DNA of 64,000 nt from Stomorhina lunata. Its lineage: Eukaryota; Arthropoda; Insecta; Diptera; Rhiniidae. The position numbers were made by a program, and so were the translations under genes. Below, one piece after another: positions 1 to 11,765 of this stretch (position 1 is its first letter; the number at the start of each line of letters is the position of its first letter). Below the pieces are notes generated by a model. That model ran no database searches and was not told where the DNA came from. It saw only the letters and a list, made by a program, of their open reading frames with translations. The DNA lies in contig OW121743.1 of the NCBI GenBank assembly GCA_933228675.1, forward strand, positions 54,562,903-54,626,902, read 5' to 3'.

Positions 1-101
1 CCGATTCATATACAAATTAAAATCGATTCTCCTTAACCCTTATCCTATATTAAAGGATCACAATTTTCCAAATGGTTTTTATTGCTTTTATAATCTTTAA
101 A

Positions 102-103
<2 letters not shown>

Positions 104-143
<40 letters not shown>
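104..143. repeat. (TA)n microsatellite
   Basis: About 20 uninterrupted TA dinucleotides are visible. The tract directly precedes the GC-richer repeat fragment. Confidence 0.9.
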
Positions 144-146
<3 letters not shown>

Positions 147-149
147 GGA

Positions 150-330
150 TGTGTTTATAAGTATGTAACGTATGGATTCCAAAACGGCTTTTGATGAAAT
201 TTTCAGGTAATCTTCAGAATACCCAGGCGGGTGACACTGTGAAGTCTGATTTTCGTTATGCGAGCGGAGAGGCGTGGCAAAATGTTTGCTTAGGGCCAGC
301 AACGTGGACCGGGTCAGCTAGTACTCTATA
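150..330. repeat. Probable dispersed-repeat fragment
   Basis: This stretch is more GC-rich than its surroundings. It contains CCCAGGCGGGTGACACTG and, near its end, GGACCGGGTCAGCTAGTA. From memory, phrases of this kind recur in intergenic DNA of flies at the ends of dispersed elements. No open frame of note crosses it. The boundaries and the family are uncertain. Confidence 0.35.
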
Positions 331-474
331 AAAGCATAGGCGTTGTGCGATATAGAAACAGACTACGCATGGTCCTTACAGTTGTACGGAAGAAATGTCT
401 GGAACTGTTAGTTAGAGAAAGATTCAGGACGGCGATGTATATATCAGTACCAATGAGATGACACAGCAGTTATA

Positions 475-1110
475 TATAAGGTCGTCAATAGTTTTAGGAT
501 TACTCATCAGTTCTAGGATAACTCAGCAGTTTTTTCATGAGTCAGAAGTGTTTAAATGACACAGATGTTTTAAGACGACTCAACCGTTTTGGAATAATTT
601 TAGGATTAGTCTACAGTTTTAGGATGAGTCAGCAGTTTTAGTATGACTTAGCAGTTTAAGGATTACTCAGGAAATTTTGGATGACTCAGCTGTTTAAGAA
701 TGAGTCAACACTTTTAGGATGTAGCACCAATTTTAGAACGATTCAGTGTTTTTAATAGGACTCAGCGGTTTTAGAATGAATGAGCAGTTTTAGGATGACT
801 CAGCAGTTTTAGAATGAGTTAATAATTTTAGGTTGAGTCATCAGTTTTATAATGAATCAGCAGTTTTAAGATGAGCCAGCAGTTTCAGAATGGTTCAGTA
901 GTTTTAAGATGACTTTGCAGTTTCAGGATGAGTCGAAAAACTTAGGATGAATCTGCTGTTTTATAATGAGTCAACAGTTTTAGGGTGTCTCAGCAATTTT
1001 AGAATAAGTCTGTAGTTAAAAGTTGACTCAGAAGTTTTAGAATGGCTTTTAGGATGAGCTAGCAGTTTTAGGATGTGTCACTTTGAGGATGACTCAGCAA
1101 TTTTAAGATG
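475..1110. repeat. Degenerate ~20-bp minisatellite with TGASTCA cores
   Basis: A diverged tandem repeat whose unit is close to AGTTTTAGGATGACTCAGC. Units vary by substitutions and small indels, so this is an old array. The palindromic core TGAGTCA or TGACTCA appears at about 538, 625, 682, 701, 797, 834, 967, 1024 and 1090. Two copies (797 and 1090) continue as TGACTCAGCA. The core equals the AP-1 site, and the longer form fits the Maf/CncC antioxidant-response consensus. A regulatory role is inference only. Confidence 0.75.
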
Positions 1111-1364
1111 ATGTTCATATGTAAATAAGTAAATACAGATAACTGTAGTTATTACACTCTTTCATACAAAAATTGTCCTAAATGTGTTAGTTAAAATAAT
1201 AGTTTCGGTCACTTATTTATTGTAGGGCCTATCGTAAACTCCATTTTCGAAACTTTAATCGCTTCCTAACAGGGATTTCAAAATTACATCAAATTAAGGC
1301 ACCAAGAAATAAAGTAAGTCCCATCCAAAACCAGATTAACGGGGTTGTTATATGTATATAAACT

Positions 1365-3270
1365 ATATTTTCAAGAAAATTGTTTGTAAACTATTTTTTT
1401 AGAAAATTTTTTATATGAATATTTTATTGAAAACTTTTTATTCAAAAATTTTTAAAGAACATTTTTTATATACATTTTTTTTTTTGCTTTTTTCAGTTGA
1501 TAAACTGAGCTTTTACTTTTAGTTTACAAACATAATTCGTAATGATTGTATTTATAAAATAGGTAATAATGCGAGGTTTTCGATCTGTCTAAAAGTAGGG
1601 ATACTTCTTTTGAAGATGATGGCCTAACCAACCATCAAAATGCTTCGAAGAATTGGTTGTCCCTCGAAACATTTTTTGGCTTTTATCAATAAATTTTATA
1701 TTACATTACAAATAAATGAAAGAAATTGGGATTAAATGCGAATAATTTTTCTTTTTGAAAATTTTAATCGAAGGTTAAAGAAAGTTTTGTATAGACAATT
1801 TTTTACAGAAAATTTTTTATAGAAAATTTTTTATGGCAAAATGTTTATAACAAAATTTTTACAGCAAATTTTTTATAGAAATTTTTTTATTGCAAATTTC
1901 TTACAGAAAAATTTTTATTGCATATTTTTGATAGAACAATTTTTATAGAAACATTTTTAAAGAAAATATTTTATTAAAAACTTTTATAGAAAATTTCTGA
2001 TGAAAATTTTTTATGGAAAGTTTTTCATAGAAAATTTTTAATAGAAAATTTTTTATATAAAATTTTTTATTGAAAATTTTTTATAGCAAATTTTTGATGG
2101 AACATTTTTTTATAGAAAAATTTCTGTAGACAATTTTTGGTGGGAAATCTTTTATAGAAAATTTTTTATTGAAAATTTTATAGAAAAAAAAAAAATTGAA
2201 GAAAATCTTTTTTAGAGAAATTTTTTTTAATGGAAATTTTTTGTAGAACATTTTTTATCGAATTTTTCTATGAAAAATTTGTAAAAGAAAAGTTTTTATA
2301 TAAAATTGTTTGTAGAAATTTTTTAAAGAAAATTTTTGGTAAAAAATTTTTGAATGAATTTCTGATAGACAATTTTTTATTGAAAGTTTTTAACAAAAAT
2401 ATTTTATAGAAAATGTTTGAATGAATTTTTGATAGCCAATTTTTGGTGGGAAATTTTTTATTTTTTTATATTTTTGGTAGAAAATTTTTGAATGAATTTT
2501 TGATAGAACATTTTTTGTTGAAAGTTTTTAACAACAAGTTCTTGATAGAATTTTTTTTTTTAATTTTTAATAGAAAACTTTTTACAGACATTTTTTATAG
2601 ACAATTTTTAATAGAAAACTTTTAAAAATTAATTTTTATATAGAAAATTTTTAATTAAAAATTTTTAATAGCAAATTTTATATCGAAAATTTTTAAAAGG
2701 AAATTTTAATAAAAAATTTTTGATAGAAAATTTTTGATAGAAAATTTTTGATAGAAAATTTTTGATAGAAAATTTTTGATAGAAACTTTTTATAGAGAAT
2801 TTTGTACCGAAATTTTATTATAGAAACTTTTTCAAGAATATTTTTTCATAGAAATTTTTTTATAGAAAATTTTTTTATAGCAAATTTTTAAAGCAAATTT
2901 TTATAGCAAATTTTGGATACCAAATTTTTTCTAGAAAATTTTTATCAAAATTTTTATATAGAAAAATTCTTACAGAATTTTTTTTAAGCTTATTTTGTAT
3001 AGAAAATTTTTTATTGCAAATTATTTATAAAAAAATTTTTTATACAAAATGGTTATCGAATTTTATATTGAAAATTTTTTTATAACAAAGTATTTATTGA
3101 AAATTTTTTTTATTGAACATTTCGTATAGCAAATTTTTTGTAGAAAACTAGAAAATAATAACATACAATTTTCAAATATCAAACTTTTTAGAGCAAATTA
3201 TTTAAAGAAAAATTTAAAAAGTTTAAATTTTTGTAAAGAAAATTTTTTTTCAAAATTTTTTTTTATAGAA
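1365..3270. repeat. AT-palindromic minisatellite array A1 (degenerate)
   Basis: An irregular array of GAAAATTTTT-type blocks joined by short linkers such as TATA and TGATA. The cleanest stretch is 2715-2790, where TTTTTGATAGAAAA repeats about five times. It is interrupted by dispersed element N1 at about 1494-1744. Short open frames inside it are low-complexity Phe/Leu/Ile/Lys strings and are not credible genes. Confidence 0.85.
1494..1744 (+). mobile_element. Dispersed element N, copy 1 (MITE-like)
   Basis: About 250 bp that recurs, diverged, at 32.2, 36.5, 55.7 and 60.8 kb. The most conserved part is the core ATGGCCTAACCAACCATC at 1619-1636. Other shared blocks are TTACAAACATAATTCGTAAT, GCGAGGTTTTCGATCTGTCT and, at the far end, TTGGGATTAAATGCGAA. 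No coding capacity is visible. Clear terminal inverted repeats could not be fixed by eye, so MITE-like is a provisional label. Confidence 0.7.
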
Positions 3271-4814
3271 ATTCTAGTCTAAACTATCTTTCCAGAATTA
3301 AGCCACAGTAATATATTTTGAAAGTTTCAAAAGTTTTTGTTCATTTTTTCTTTTTCAAAACACTGTGCCATGCATGTCTCTGTATTTAAATGACAATCAA
3401 GACCATTTCATATTTTTGAATTCTACAAAAAATGTGTGTTCCATATACTTTTTAAAATATAATTTTAAACAAACTTTTTTTATCCATCCGGCTTCTTTTA
3501 AGTTTTTTTTGCAATGCTTGAGGTTTTTGATGATACATAAAATTTCTTGGAACTACTTTAAATTTGTTTGTTTTATTTTGAAAATTATACTTTTTCGTTT
3601 TATGGGTTACAAACACTTTTTTTGATATAGATTTTGAAATAAATAAGACAAAATGTAATCAACATGTTGCCAAAAATTTTTGAATTTCTTACATAAAAAT
3701 TAGATATACAGAAGTTTTGTTGAGAACATTTTTTCTTGGTCATAATAATCATAATTAAACTACATATAAAACAGCCAGAAGCCATTTGTTGTAGAGAAAA
3801 GAACACCTCAAATTGCTTTAATTAAAAATAATAAGTTTTTGTTTTGGGAAAATATTGAAATATAAAATATAACGTTTATGACTAGAAAACCCTGTAATTA
3901 AAAGAGTTTTTTTGATGGGCTATTTTAAGTTAAGTTAAACTTTTTCTGTTTGAACTCGAAAACCAAACAAAAAAAGTTTTATTTCCTTAATAAAACAACA
4001 AGAACAACTTCAAAAAACAACTATAAACAATTAAAATTCATACATTTTATTACTGGAAATTATTGTTGTTGGTGTTTTCATCTAAATTCATTATTTTTAT
4101 TCTACCCGTCCGTCAGTCCGTCCGTCTGTTTGCATGTCCGTCCTTCCATCCGACTGTCTGTCCGTCTTTCCACATCTAAATGAGTTTGTTCGAACATACA
4201 ACCGAAAGGGGGAAGGAAACCCAGACAGACATTCAGTCTGTCAGTAATTTTTGCTTATAAAATTTATCTTCATGGTTTTATTATAATAATTTTTGTTTTT
4301 CTATTTGATGTCTTTTGTTTTATTGTTTTATCACCGGGAATGTTTGTATGGGAATACTTAAGTCTAGATCCATCGTTAGAATATTTGCTTAAAAGTTGAG
4401 TTATAATTACTTGGGATGGTTTGCAATTATAATTTGGTTCTTTAACGCTTTTTTCTTTTCATTCTCATTATTTTTGGTGTACTTATATTTTATTTGGCCT
4501 TAACGTTTGTTTGAATGTGTTTTTTTGTTTCGACAGTTAATAATTGTTATTTGGCGCAAAAGATGCTGCGGATGTTGATAATAAGTTTTAAGTTTTTAAA
4601 CTTTGACTTTGATAAAAGTATTTCGTATGATAATTGTTAATATCTATTATTACTTTTGTTTGGAAAGTCTCATTATGGAAAAAAAGGTTATGAGGAAGAG
4701 GTAGCCTCTTCCTCTTGGAATTATCATTATTTATGGGGATAAAGGAAGTAGGAAATAATGAGGGCATAAGCTTGAAGTTAGAGTAAGAAACTCTAAATAA
4801 ATAATTCAATAATA
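3271..4814. other. AT-rich non-coding DNA
   Basis: No credible gene is visible; the open frames are short and AT-driven. A pyrimidine-rich CCGTC/CTGTC cluster lies at about 4105-4172, followed by GACAGACATTCAGTCTGTC near 4225. A similar cluster on the opposite strand lies near 41.0 kb. Confidence 0.6.
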
Positions 4815-5611
4815 TTAAACAAATTTTATAGAAATTTTTCAAAAAAAATTTTACTGTAGAAATTTTTCTATTCAAATTTAGCTATAGAAATTTTTCTATA
4901 AAAAATTTTTTGTAGAAATTTCATTACAAAAATTTTTCTATAGAAATTTTTCTATAAAAATTTTTCTATAAAAATTTTTCTATAAAACTTTTCTATAGAA
5001 ATTTTTCTATAAAAATTTTCTATAGAAATTTTTCTATAAAAATTTTCTATAGAAATTTTTCTATAAAAATTTTTTAAAGAAATTTTTCTTCAAAAAATTT
5101 TCTATAGAAATTTTTCTATAAAAATTTTCTATAGAAATTTTTCTATAAAAATTTTCTATAAAAATTTTTCTATAAAAATTTTCTATAGAAATTTTTCTAT
5201 AAAAATTTTCTATAGAAATTTTTCTATAAAAATTTTCTATATTTTTCTATAAAAATTTTCTATAGAAATTTTTCTATAAAAATTTTCTATAGAAATTTTT
5301 CTATAAAAATTTTCTATAGAAATTTTTCTATAAAAATTTTCTATAGAAATTTTTCTATAAAAATTTTCTATAGAAATTTTTCTATAAAAATTTTCTATAG
5401 AAATTTTTCTATAAAAATTTTCTATAGAAATTTTTCTATAAAAATTTTCTATAGAAATTTTTCTATAAAAATTTTCTATAGAAATTTTTCTATAAAAATT
5501 TTCTATAGAAATTTTTCTATAGAAATTTTTCTATAAAAATTTTCTATAGAAATTTTTCTATAAAAATTTTCTATAGAAATTTTTCTATAAAAATTTTCTA
5601 TAGAAATTTTT

Positions 5612-5895
5612 CGGGAATTAAAACAAGTAATAGGAGAATACACAATCAATTAAACGTAGGGATGTTCGATCAAACTCAATGAGTTAAATTGATGATTATC
5701 TCTGCAATTTGACAACTCGACTGTGGTCGAGGGCGCTAAGTGCTGATGACGTCCTGTGGCGGGACAGAAATTGCAATCCACTAGCCGCGTTCAAAAATAA
5801 TTTTTTCAGTTTTTCTCCATAATTTACTTTCCAATTTTCAAAATTAATAATTTGAAAATTAAATGAACTCAAGCCTGATGAAACCTAATTTTTCA
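5612..5895. repeat. Array A2 spacer, long copy
   Basis: Non-array DNA inside A2. It begins CGGGAATTAAAACAAGTAAT, and its first ~110 bp recur at 6487 and 8046. Only this copy continues, past a perfect 6-bp hairpin stem (CTCGAC TGTG GTCGAG) and a relatively GC-rich stretch with GATGACGTCCTGTGGCGGGA. It ends with GATGAAACCTAATTTTTCAA at 5878-5897, which is found again inside array A5 at 43114-43133. Confidence 0.8.
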
Positions 5896-6486
5896 AGAAA
5901 TTTTTCTATAAAAAATTTTCTATGGAAATTTTTCTATAAAAATTTCTTATAGAAATTTTTCTATAAAAAATTTTCTATAGAAATTTTTCTATAAAATATT
6001 TTCTATAGAAATTTTTCTATAAAAAATTTTCTATAGAAATTTTTCTTTAAAAAATTTTCTACAGAAATTTTTCTATAAAAAATTTTCTATAAAAAATTTT
6101 CTATAGAAATTTTTCTATAAAAAATTTTCTATAGAAATTTTTCCATAAAAAATTTTCTATAGAAATTTTTCTATAAAAAATTTTCCATAGAAATTTTTCT
6201 ATATTAATTTTCTATAGAAATTTTTCTATAAAAAATTTTCTATAGAAACTTTTCTATAAAAATTTTCTATAGAAATTTTTCTATAAAAATTTTCTATAGA
6301 AATTTTTCTATAAAAAATTTTCTATAAAAAATTTTCAATAGAAATTTTTCTATAAAAAATTTTCTATAGAAATTTTTCTATAAAAAATTTTCTATAGAAA
6401 TTTTTCTATAAAAATTTTCTATAGAAATTTTTCTATAAAAATTTTCTATAGAAATTTTTCTATAAAAATTTTCTATAGAAATTTTT

Positions 6487-6605
6487 CGGGAATTAAAACA
6501 AGTAATAGGAGAATACACAATCAATTAAACGTAGGGATGTTCGATCAAACTCAATGAGTTAAATTGATGATTATCTCTGCAATTTGACAAAAAATTGCAA
6601 TTTTA
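6487..6605. repeat. Array A2 spacer, short copy 1
   Basis: Near-identical to the first ~110 bp of the spacer at 5612, then ends as CAATTTGACAAAAAATTGCA before the array resumes. The same truncated ending occurs at 8046, so these two short copies derive from one another by block duplication. Confidence 0.85.
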
Positions 6606-8045
6606 AAAAATTTTCTATAGAAATTTTTCTATAAAAAATTTTCTATAGAAATTTTTCCATAAAAAATTTTCTATAGAAATTTTTCTATAAAAAATTTTCC
6701 ATAGAAATTTTTCTATATAAATTTTCTATAGAAATTTTTCTATAAAAAATTTTCTATAGAAATTTTTCTATAAAAATTTTCTATAGAAATTTTTCTATAA
6801 AAATTTTCTATAGAAATTTTTCTATAAAAAATTTTCTATAAAAAATTTTCTATAGAAATTTTTCTATAAAAAATTTTCTATAGAAATTTATCTATAAAAA
6901 ATTTTCTATAGAAATTTTCTATAGAAATTTTTCTATAAAAAATTTTCTATAAAAAATTATCTATAGAAATTTTTCTATAAAAAATTTTCTATAAAAATTT
7001 TTTTTCTATAAAAAAATTTCTATAGAAATTTTTCTATAAAAAATTTTCTATAGAAATTTTTCTATAAAAAATTTTCTATAGAAATTTTTCTATAAAGATT
7101 TTCTATAGAAATTTTTCTATAAAAATTTTCTATAAACATTTTTCTATAAAAAATTTTCTATAAAAATTTTTCTATAAAAAATTTTCTATAGAAATTTTTC
7201 TATAAAAAATTTTCTATAGAAATTTTTCTATAAAAAATTTTCTATAGAAATTTTTCTATAAGAAATTTTCTTTAGAAATTTTTCTATAAAAAATTTTCTA
7301 TAGAAATTTTTTTTAAAAAATTTTCTACAGAAATTTTTCTATAAAAAATTTTCTATAGAAATTTTTCTATAAAAAATTTTCTATAGAAATTTTTCCATAA
7401 AAAATTTTCTATAGAAATTTTTCTATAAAAAATTTTCCATAGAAATTTTTCTATAAAAAATTTTCTATAGAAATTTTTCTATAAAAAATTTTCTATGGAA
7501 ATTTTTCTATAAAAATTTTTTATAGAAATTTTTCTATAAAAAATTTTCTATAGAAATTTTTCTATAAAATATTTTCTATAGAAATTTTTCTATAAAAAAT
7601 TTTCTATAGAAATTTTTCTTTAAAAAATTTTCTACAGAAATTTTTCTATAAAAAATTTTCTATAGAAATTTTTCTATAAAAAATTTTCTATAGAAATTTT
7701 TCCATAAAAAATTTTCTATAGAAATTTTTCTATAAAAAATTTTCCATAGAAATTTTTCTATATTAATTTTCTATAGAAATTTTTCTATAAAAAATTTTCT
7801 ATAGAAACTTTTCTATAAAAATTTTCTATAGAAATTTTTCTATAAAAATTTTCTATAGAAATTTTTCTATAAAAAATTTTCTATAAAAAATTTTCAATAG
7901 AAATTTTTCTAAAAAAAATTTTCTATAGAAATTTTTCTATAAAAAATTTTCTATAGAAATTTTTCTATAAAAATTTTCTATAGAAATTTTTCTATAAAAA
8001 TTTTCTATAGAAATTTTTCTATAAAAATTTTCTATAGAAATTTTT

Positions 8046-8165
8046 CGGGAATTAAAACAAGTAATAGGAGAATACACAATCAATTAAACGTAGGGATGTT
8101 CGATCAAACTCAATGAGTTAAATTGATGATTATCTCTGCAATTTGACAAAAAATTGCAATTTTAA
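8046..8165. repeat. Array A2 spacer, short copy 2
   Basis: Same sequence and ending as the copy at 6487, offset by 1559 bp. Array variants on both sides also match at this offset, for example the CTATGGAAATTTTTC and TATAAAATATTTTC units upstream and the CATAGAAATTTTTCTATATAA unit downstream. This marks a tandem block duplication of about 1.56 kb. Confidence 0.85.
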
Positions 8166-10890
8166 AAAATTTTCTATAGAAATTTTTCTATAAAAAATTT
8201 TCTATAGAAATTTTTCCATAAAAAATTTTCTATAGAAATTTTTCTATAAAAAATTTTCCATAGAAATTTTTCTATATAAATTTTCTATAGAAATTTTTCT
8301 ATAAAAAATTTTCTATAGAAATTTTTCTATAAAAATTTTCTATAGAAATTTTTCTATAAAAATTTTCTATAGAAATTTTTCTATAAAAAATTTTCTATAA
8401 AAAATTTTCTATAGAAATTTTTCTATAAAAAATTTTCTATAGAAATTTTTCTATAAAAAATTTTCTATAGAAATTTATCTATAAAAAATTTTCTATAGAA
8501 ATTTTTCTATAAAAAATTTTCTATAGAAATTTTTCTATAAAAAATTATCTATAGAAATTTTTCTATAAAAAATTTTCTATAAAAATTTTTTTTCTATAAA
8601 AAAATTTCTATAGAAATTTTTCTATAAAAAATTTTCTATAGAAATTTTTCTATAAAAAATTTTCTATAGAAATTTTTCTATAAAAATTTTCTATAGAAAT
8701 TTTTCTATAAAAATTTTCTATAGAAATTTTTCTATAAAAATTTTCTATAAACATTTTTCTATAAAAAATTTTCTATAAAAATTTTTCTATAAAAAATTTT
8801 CTATAGAAATTTTTCTATAAAAAATTTTCTATAGAAATTTTTCTATAAAAAATTTTCTATAGAAATTTTTCTATAAGAAATTTTCTTTAGAAATTTTTCT
8901 ATAAAAAATTTTCTATAGAAATTTTTTTTTAAAAATTTTCTACAGAAATTTTTCCATAAAAAATTTTCTATAGAAATTTTTCTATAAAAAATTTTCCATA
9001 GAAATTTTTCTATAAAAAATTTTCTATAGAAATTTTTCTATAAAAAATTTTCTATAGAAATTTTTCTATAAAAATTTTCTATAGAAATTTTTCTATAAAC
9101 ATTTTCTATAAACATTTTTCTATAAAAAATTTTCTATAAAAATTTTTCTATAAAAAATTTTCTATAGAAATTTTTCTATAAAAAATTTTCTATAGAAATT
9201 TTTCTATAAAAAATTTTCTATAGAAATTTTTCTATAAGAAATTTTCTTTAGAAATTTTTCTATAAAAAATTTTCGATAGAAATTTTTTTTTAAAAATTTT
9301 CTACAGAAATTTTTCTATAAAAAATTTTCTATAGAAATTTTTCTATAAAAAATTTTCTATAGAAATTTTTCCATAAAAAATTTTCTATAGAAATTTTTCT
9401 ATAAAAAATTTTCCATAGTAATTTTTCTATAAATCATTTTCTATAGAAATTTTTCTATAAAAAATTTTCTATTGAAATTTTTCTATAGAAATTTTCTATA
9501 GAAATTTTTCTATAAAAAATTTTCTATAGAAATTTTTCTATAAAAATTTTCTATAGAAATTTTTCTATAAAAATTTTCTATAGAAATTTTTCTATAAAAA
9601 TTTTCTATAGAAATTTTTCTATAAAAATTTTCTCTAGAAATTTTTCTATAAAAATTTTCTCTAGAAATTTTTCTATACAAATTCTATAGAAATTTTTCTA
9701 TAAAAATTTTCTATAGAAATTTTTTATAAAAATTTTCTATAAAAATTTTCTATAGAAATTTTTCTATAAAAATTTTCTATAGAAATTTTTCTATAAAAAT
9801 TTTCTATAGAAATTTTTCTATAAAAATTTTCTATAGAAATTTTTCTATAAAAATTTTCTATAAAAATTTTCTATAAAAATTTTCTATAGAAATTTTTCTA
9901 TAAAAATTTTCTATAGAAATTTTTCTACAAAAATTTTCTATAAAAATTTTTCTACAAAAATTTTCTATAGAAATTTTTCTATAAAAATTTTCTATAGAAA
10001 TTTTTCTATAAAAAATTTTCTATAGAAATTTTTCTATAAAAGATTTTTTATAGAAATTTTTCGATAAAAAATTTTCGATAGAAATTTTTCTATAAAAAAT
10101 TTTCTATAGAAATTTTTCTATAAAAAATTTTCTATAGAAATTTTTCTATAAAAATTTTCTATAAAAAATTTTCTATAAAAAATTTTCTATAGAAATTTTT
10201 CTATAAAAAATTTTCTATAGAAATTTTTCTATAAAAAATTTTCTATAGAAATTTTTCTATTAAAAATTTTCTATAGAAATTTTTCTATAAAAAATTATCT
10301 ATTGAAATTTTTCTATAAAAAATTTTCTATAGAAATTTTTTTTCTATAAAAAAATTTCTATAGAAATTTTTCTATAAAAAATTTTCTATAGAAATTTTTC
10401 TATAAAAAATTTTCTATAGAAATTTTTCTATAAAAAATTTTCTATAGAAATTTTTCTATAAAAATTTTTCTATAAAAATTTTCTATAGAAATTTTTCTAT
10501 AAAAATTTTCTATAGAAATTTTTCTATAAAAATTTTCTATAGAAATTTTTCTATAAAAATTTTCTATAAAAATTTTTCTATAAAAAATTTTCTATTGAAA
10601 TTTTTCTATATAAATTTTCTATAGAAATTTTTCTATAAAAAAATTTTCTATAGAAATTTTTCTATAAAAATTTTCTATAGAAATTTTTCTATAAAAATTT
10701 TCTATAGAAATTTTTCTATAAAAAATTTTCTATGGAAATTTTTCTATAAAAAATTTTCTATAGAAATTTTTCTATAAAAAATTTTCTATAGAAATTTTTC
10801 TATAAAAAATTATCTATAGAAAATTTTCTATATAACTTTTTCCAAAAAAAAATTTTATACAAATTTTTCTACAAAAAATTTTTGATCGAA

Positions 10891-11765
10891 TTTTTTTTTT
10901 TTTAAATAAATTTAGGTCATCGTCAGGAGAGGTATCTTATTTTCTATAAAAAGCTTTTTACTTTCGATTTTTTTTTAATTTCTATGAAAATTTGTTCTTG
11001 TTTCTGATAATTAACTAGTTCCTTAAAATTAATTAAACTTTTACTTTTTTGTTGTTGTGGAATCATTTGCCCTAGAGATTGACTTGAGCTGAAAACAAAT
11101 ATTTTAAAGTTTCTCTGTTAGCAATTTCAAATTTTCCTCCATTAAATTTTTATACGTTTATGAAAACCTCGTAACTACTTTTGGTTACAATTTTCTTATT
11201 TAGAAACAAACACACAAAAAAACTGAAAATATTTTTGAAATAAACAAATATTAAATTGTTCATAAAAACTTGTTTGTTTATTTTCTATCCAAAAAATAAC
11301 TTTACTTGAAAAACGGAAACGGAAGTTTTAAAACAACTTCTACTTTAGTTCAGCAAAACAGCCAAACACGAACTAAAATTACTCCAAAACAAGTTCCTTA
11401 ACTCCTCTGAGACATTGAGGAAATTATGTTCTTTATAAGGACATGGACAATATGAACAAAAAAGAAAGTGGTTAAGCAAAGAAGAAATTAAAATATAAGG
11501 GAGTAAAAATGGAAAGTATTTGAGAAGACTACAAACATTTTTAGTACAAGCTAAAAATTGCCAAAGGGATTTGAATTTGAAACACAGCAACAACTAATCC
11601 AAAACTTTTTTAAACTAAAGGAATTTTAAAAGTTTTTGTTTTTATTAATAATAAAATATTTTTGTTTTTTTTAAGCCTCCAAAAAATTGTTGAAAACAAG
11701 ATTATTAATTTTTTTTTGCACAATAAAAAAATGAGGGGTAACCTCAAAAGACATAGACCAGGTCC
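10891..11765. other. AT-rich non-coding DNA between A2 and the 12-bp satellite
   Basis: No gene, RNA gene or repeat could be supported here. The open frames are short. Confidence 0.5.

Larger units (their letters stand above)
4815..10890. repeat. AT-palindromic minisatellite array A2
   Basis: About 6 kb of units reading TTTTCTATAGAAATTTTTC then TATAAAA or TATAAAAA (26-27 bp). Each unit carries the 12-bp perfect palindrome TTTCTATAGAAA. Variant units such as ATTTTCCATAG, CTATATAAATT and TAAAATATTTTC recur in the same order in different places, which shows that long blocks have been duplicated. Three spacer copies (5612, 6487 and 8046) break the array. Everything is low-complexity and non-coding. 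Confidence 0.95.

Noticed and set aside
4815..10890. Regular repeats with unique spacers, CRISPR-like at first glance
   Set aside because: Units are head-to-tail without spacers between each, the genome is eukaryotic, and the few spacers are copies of one sequence. It is a minisatellite.
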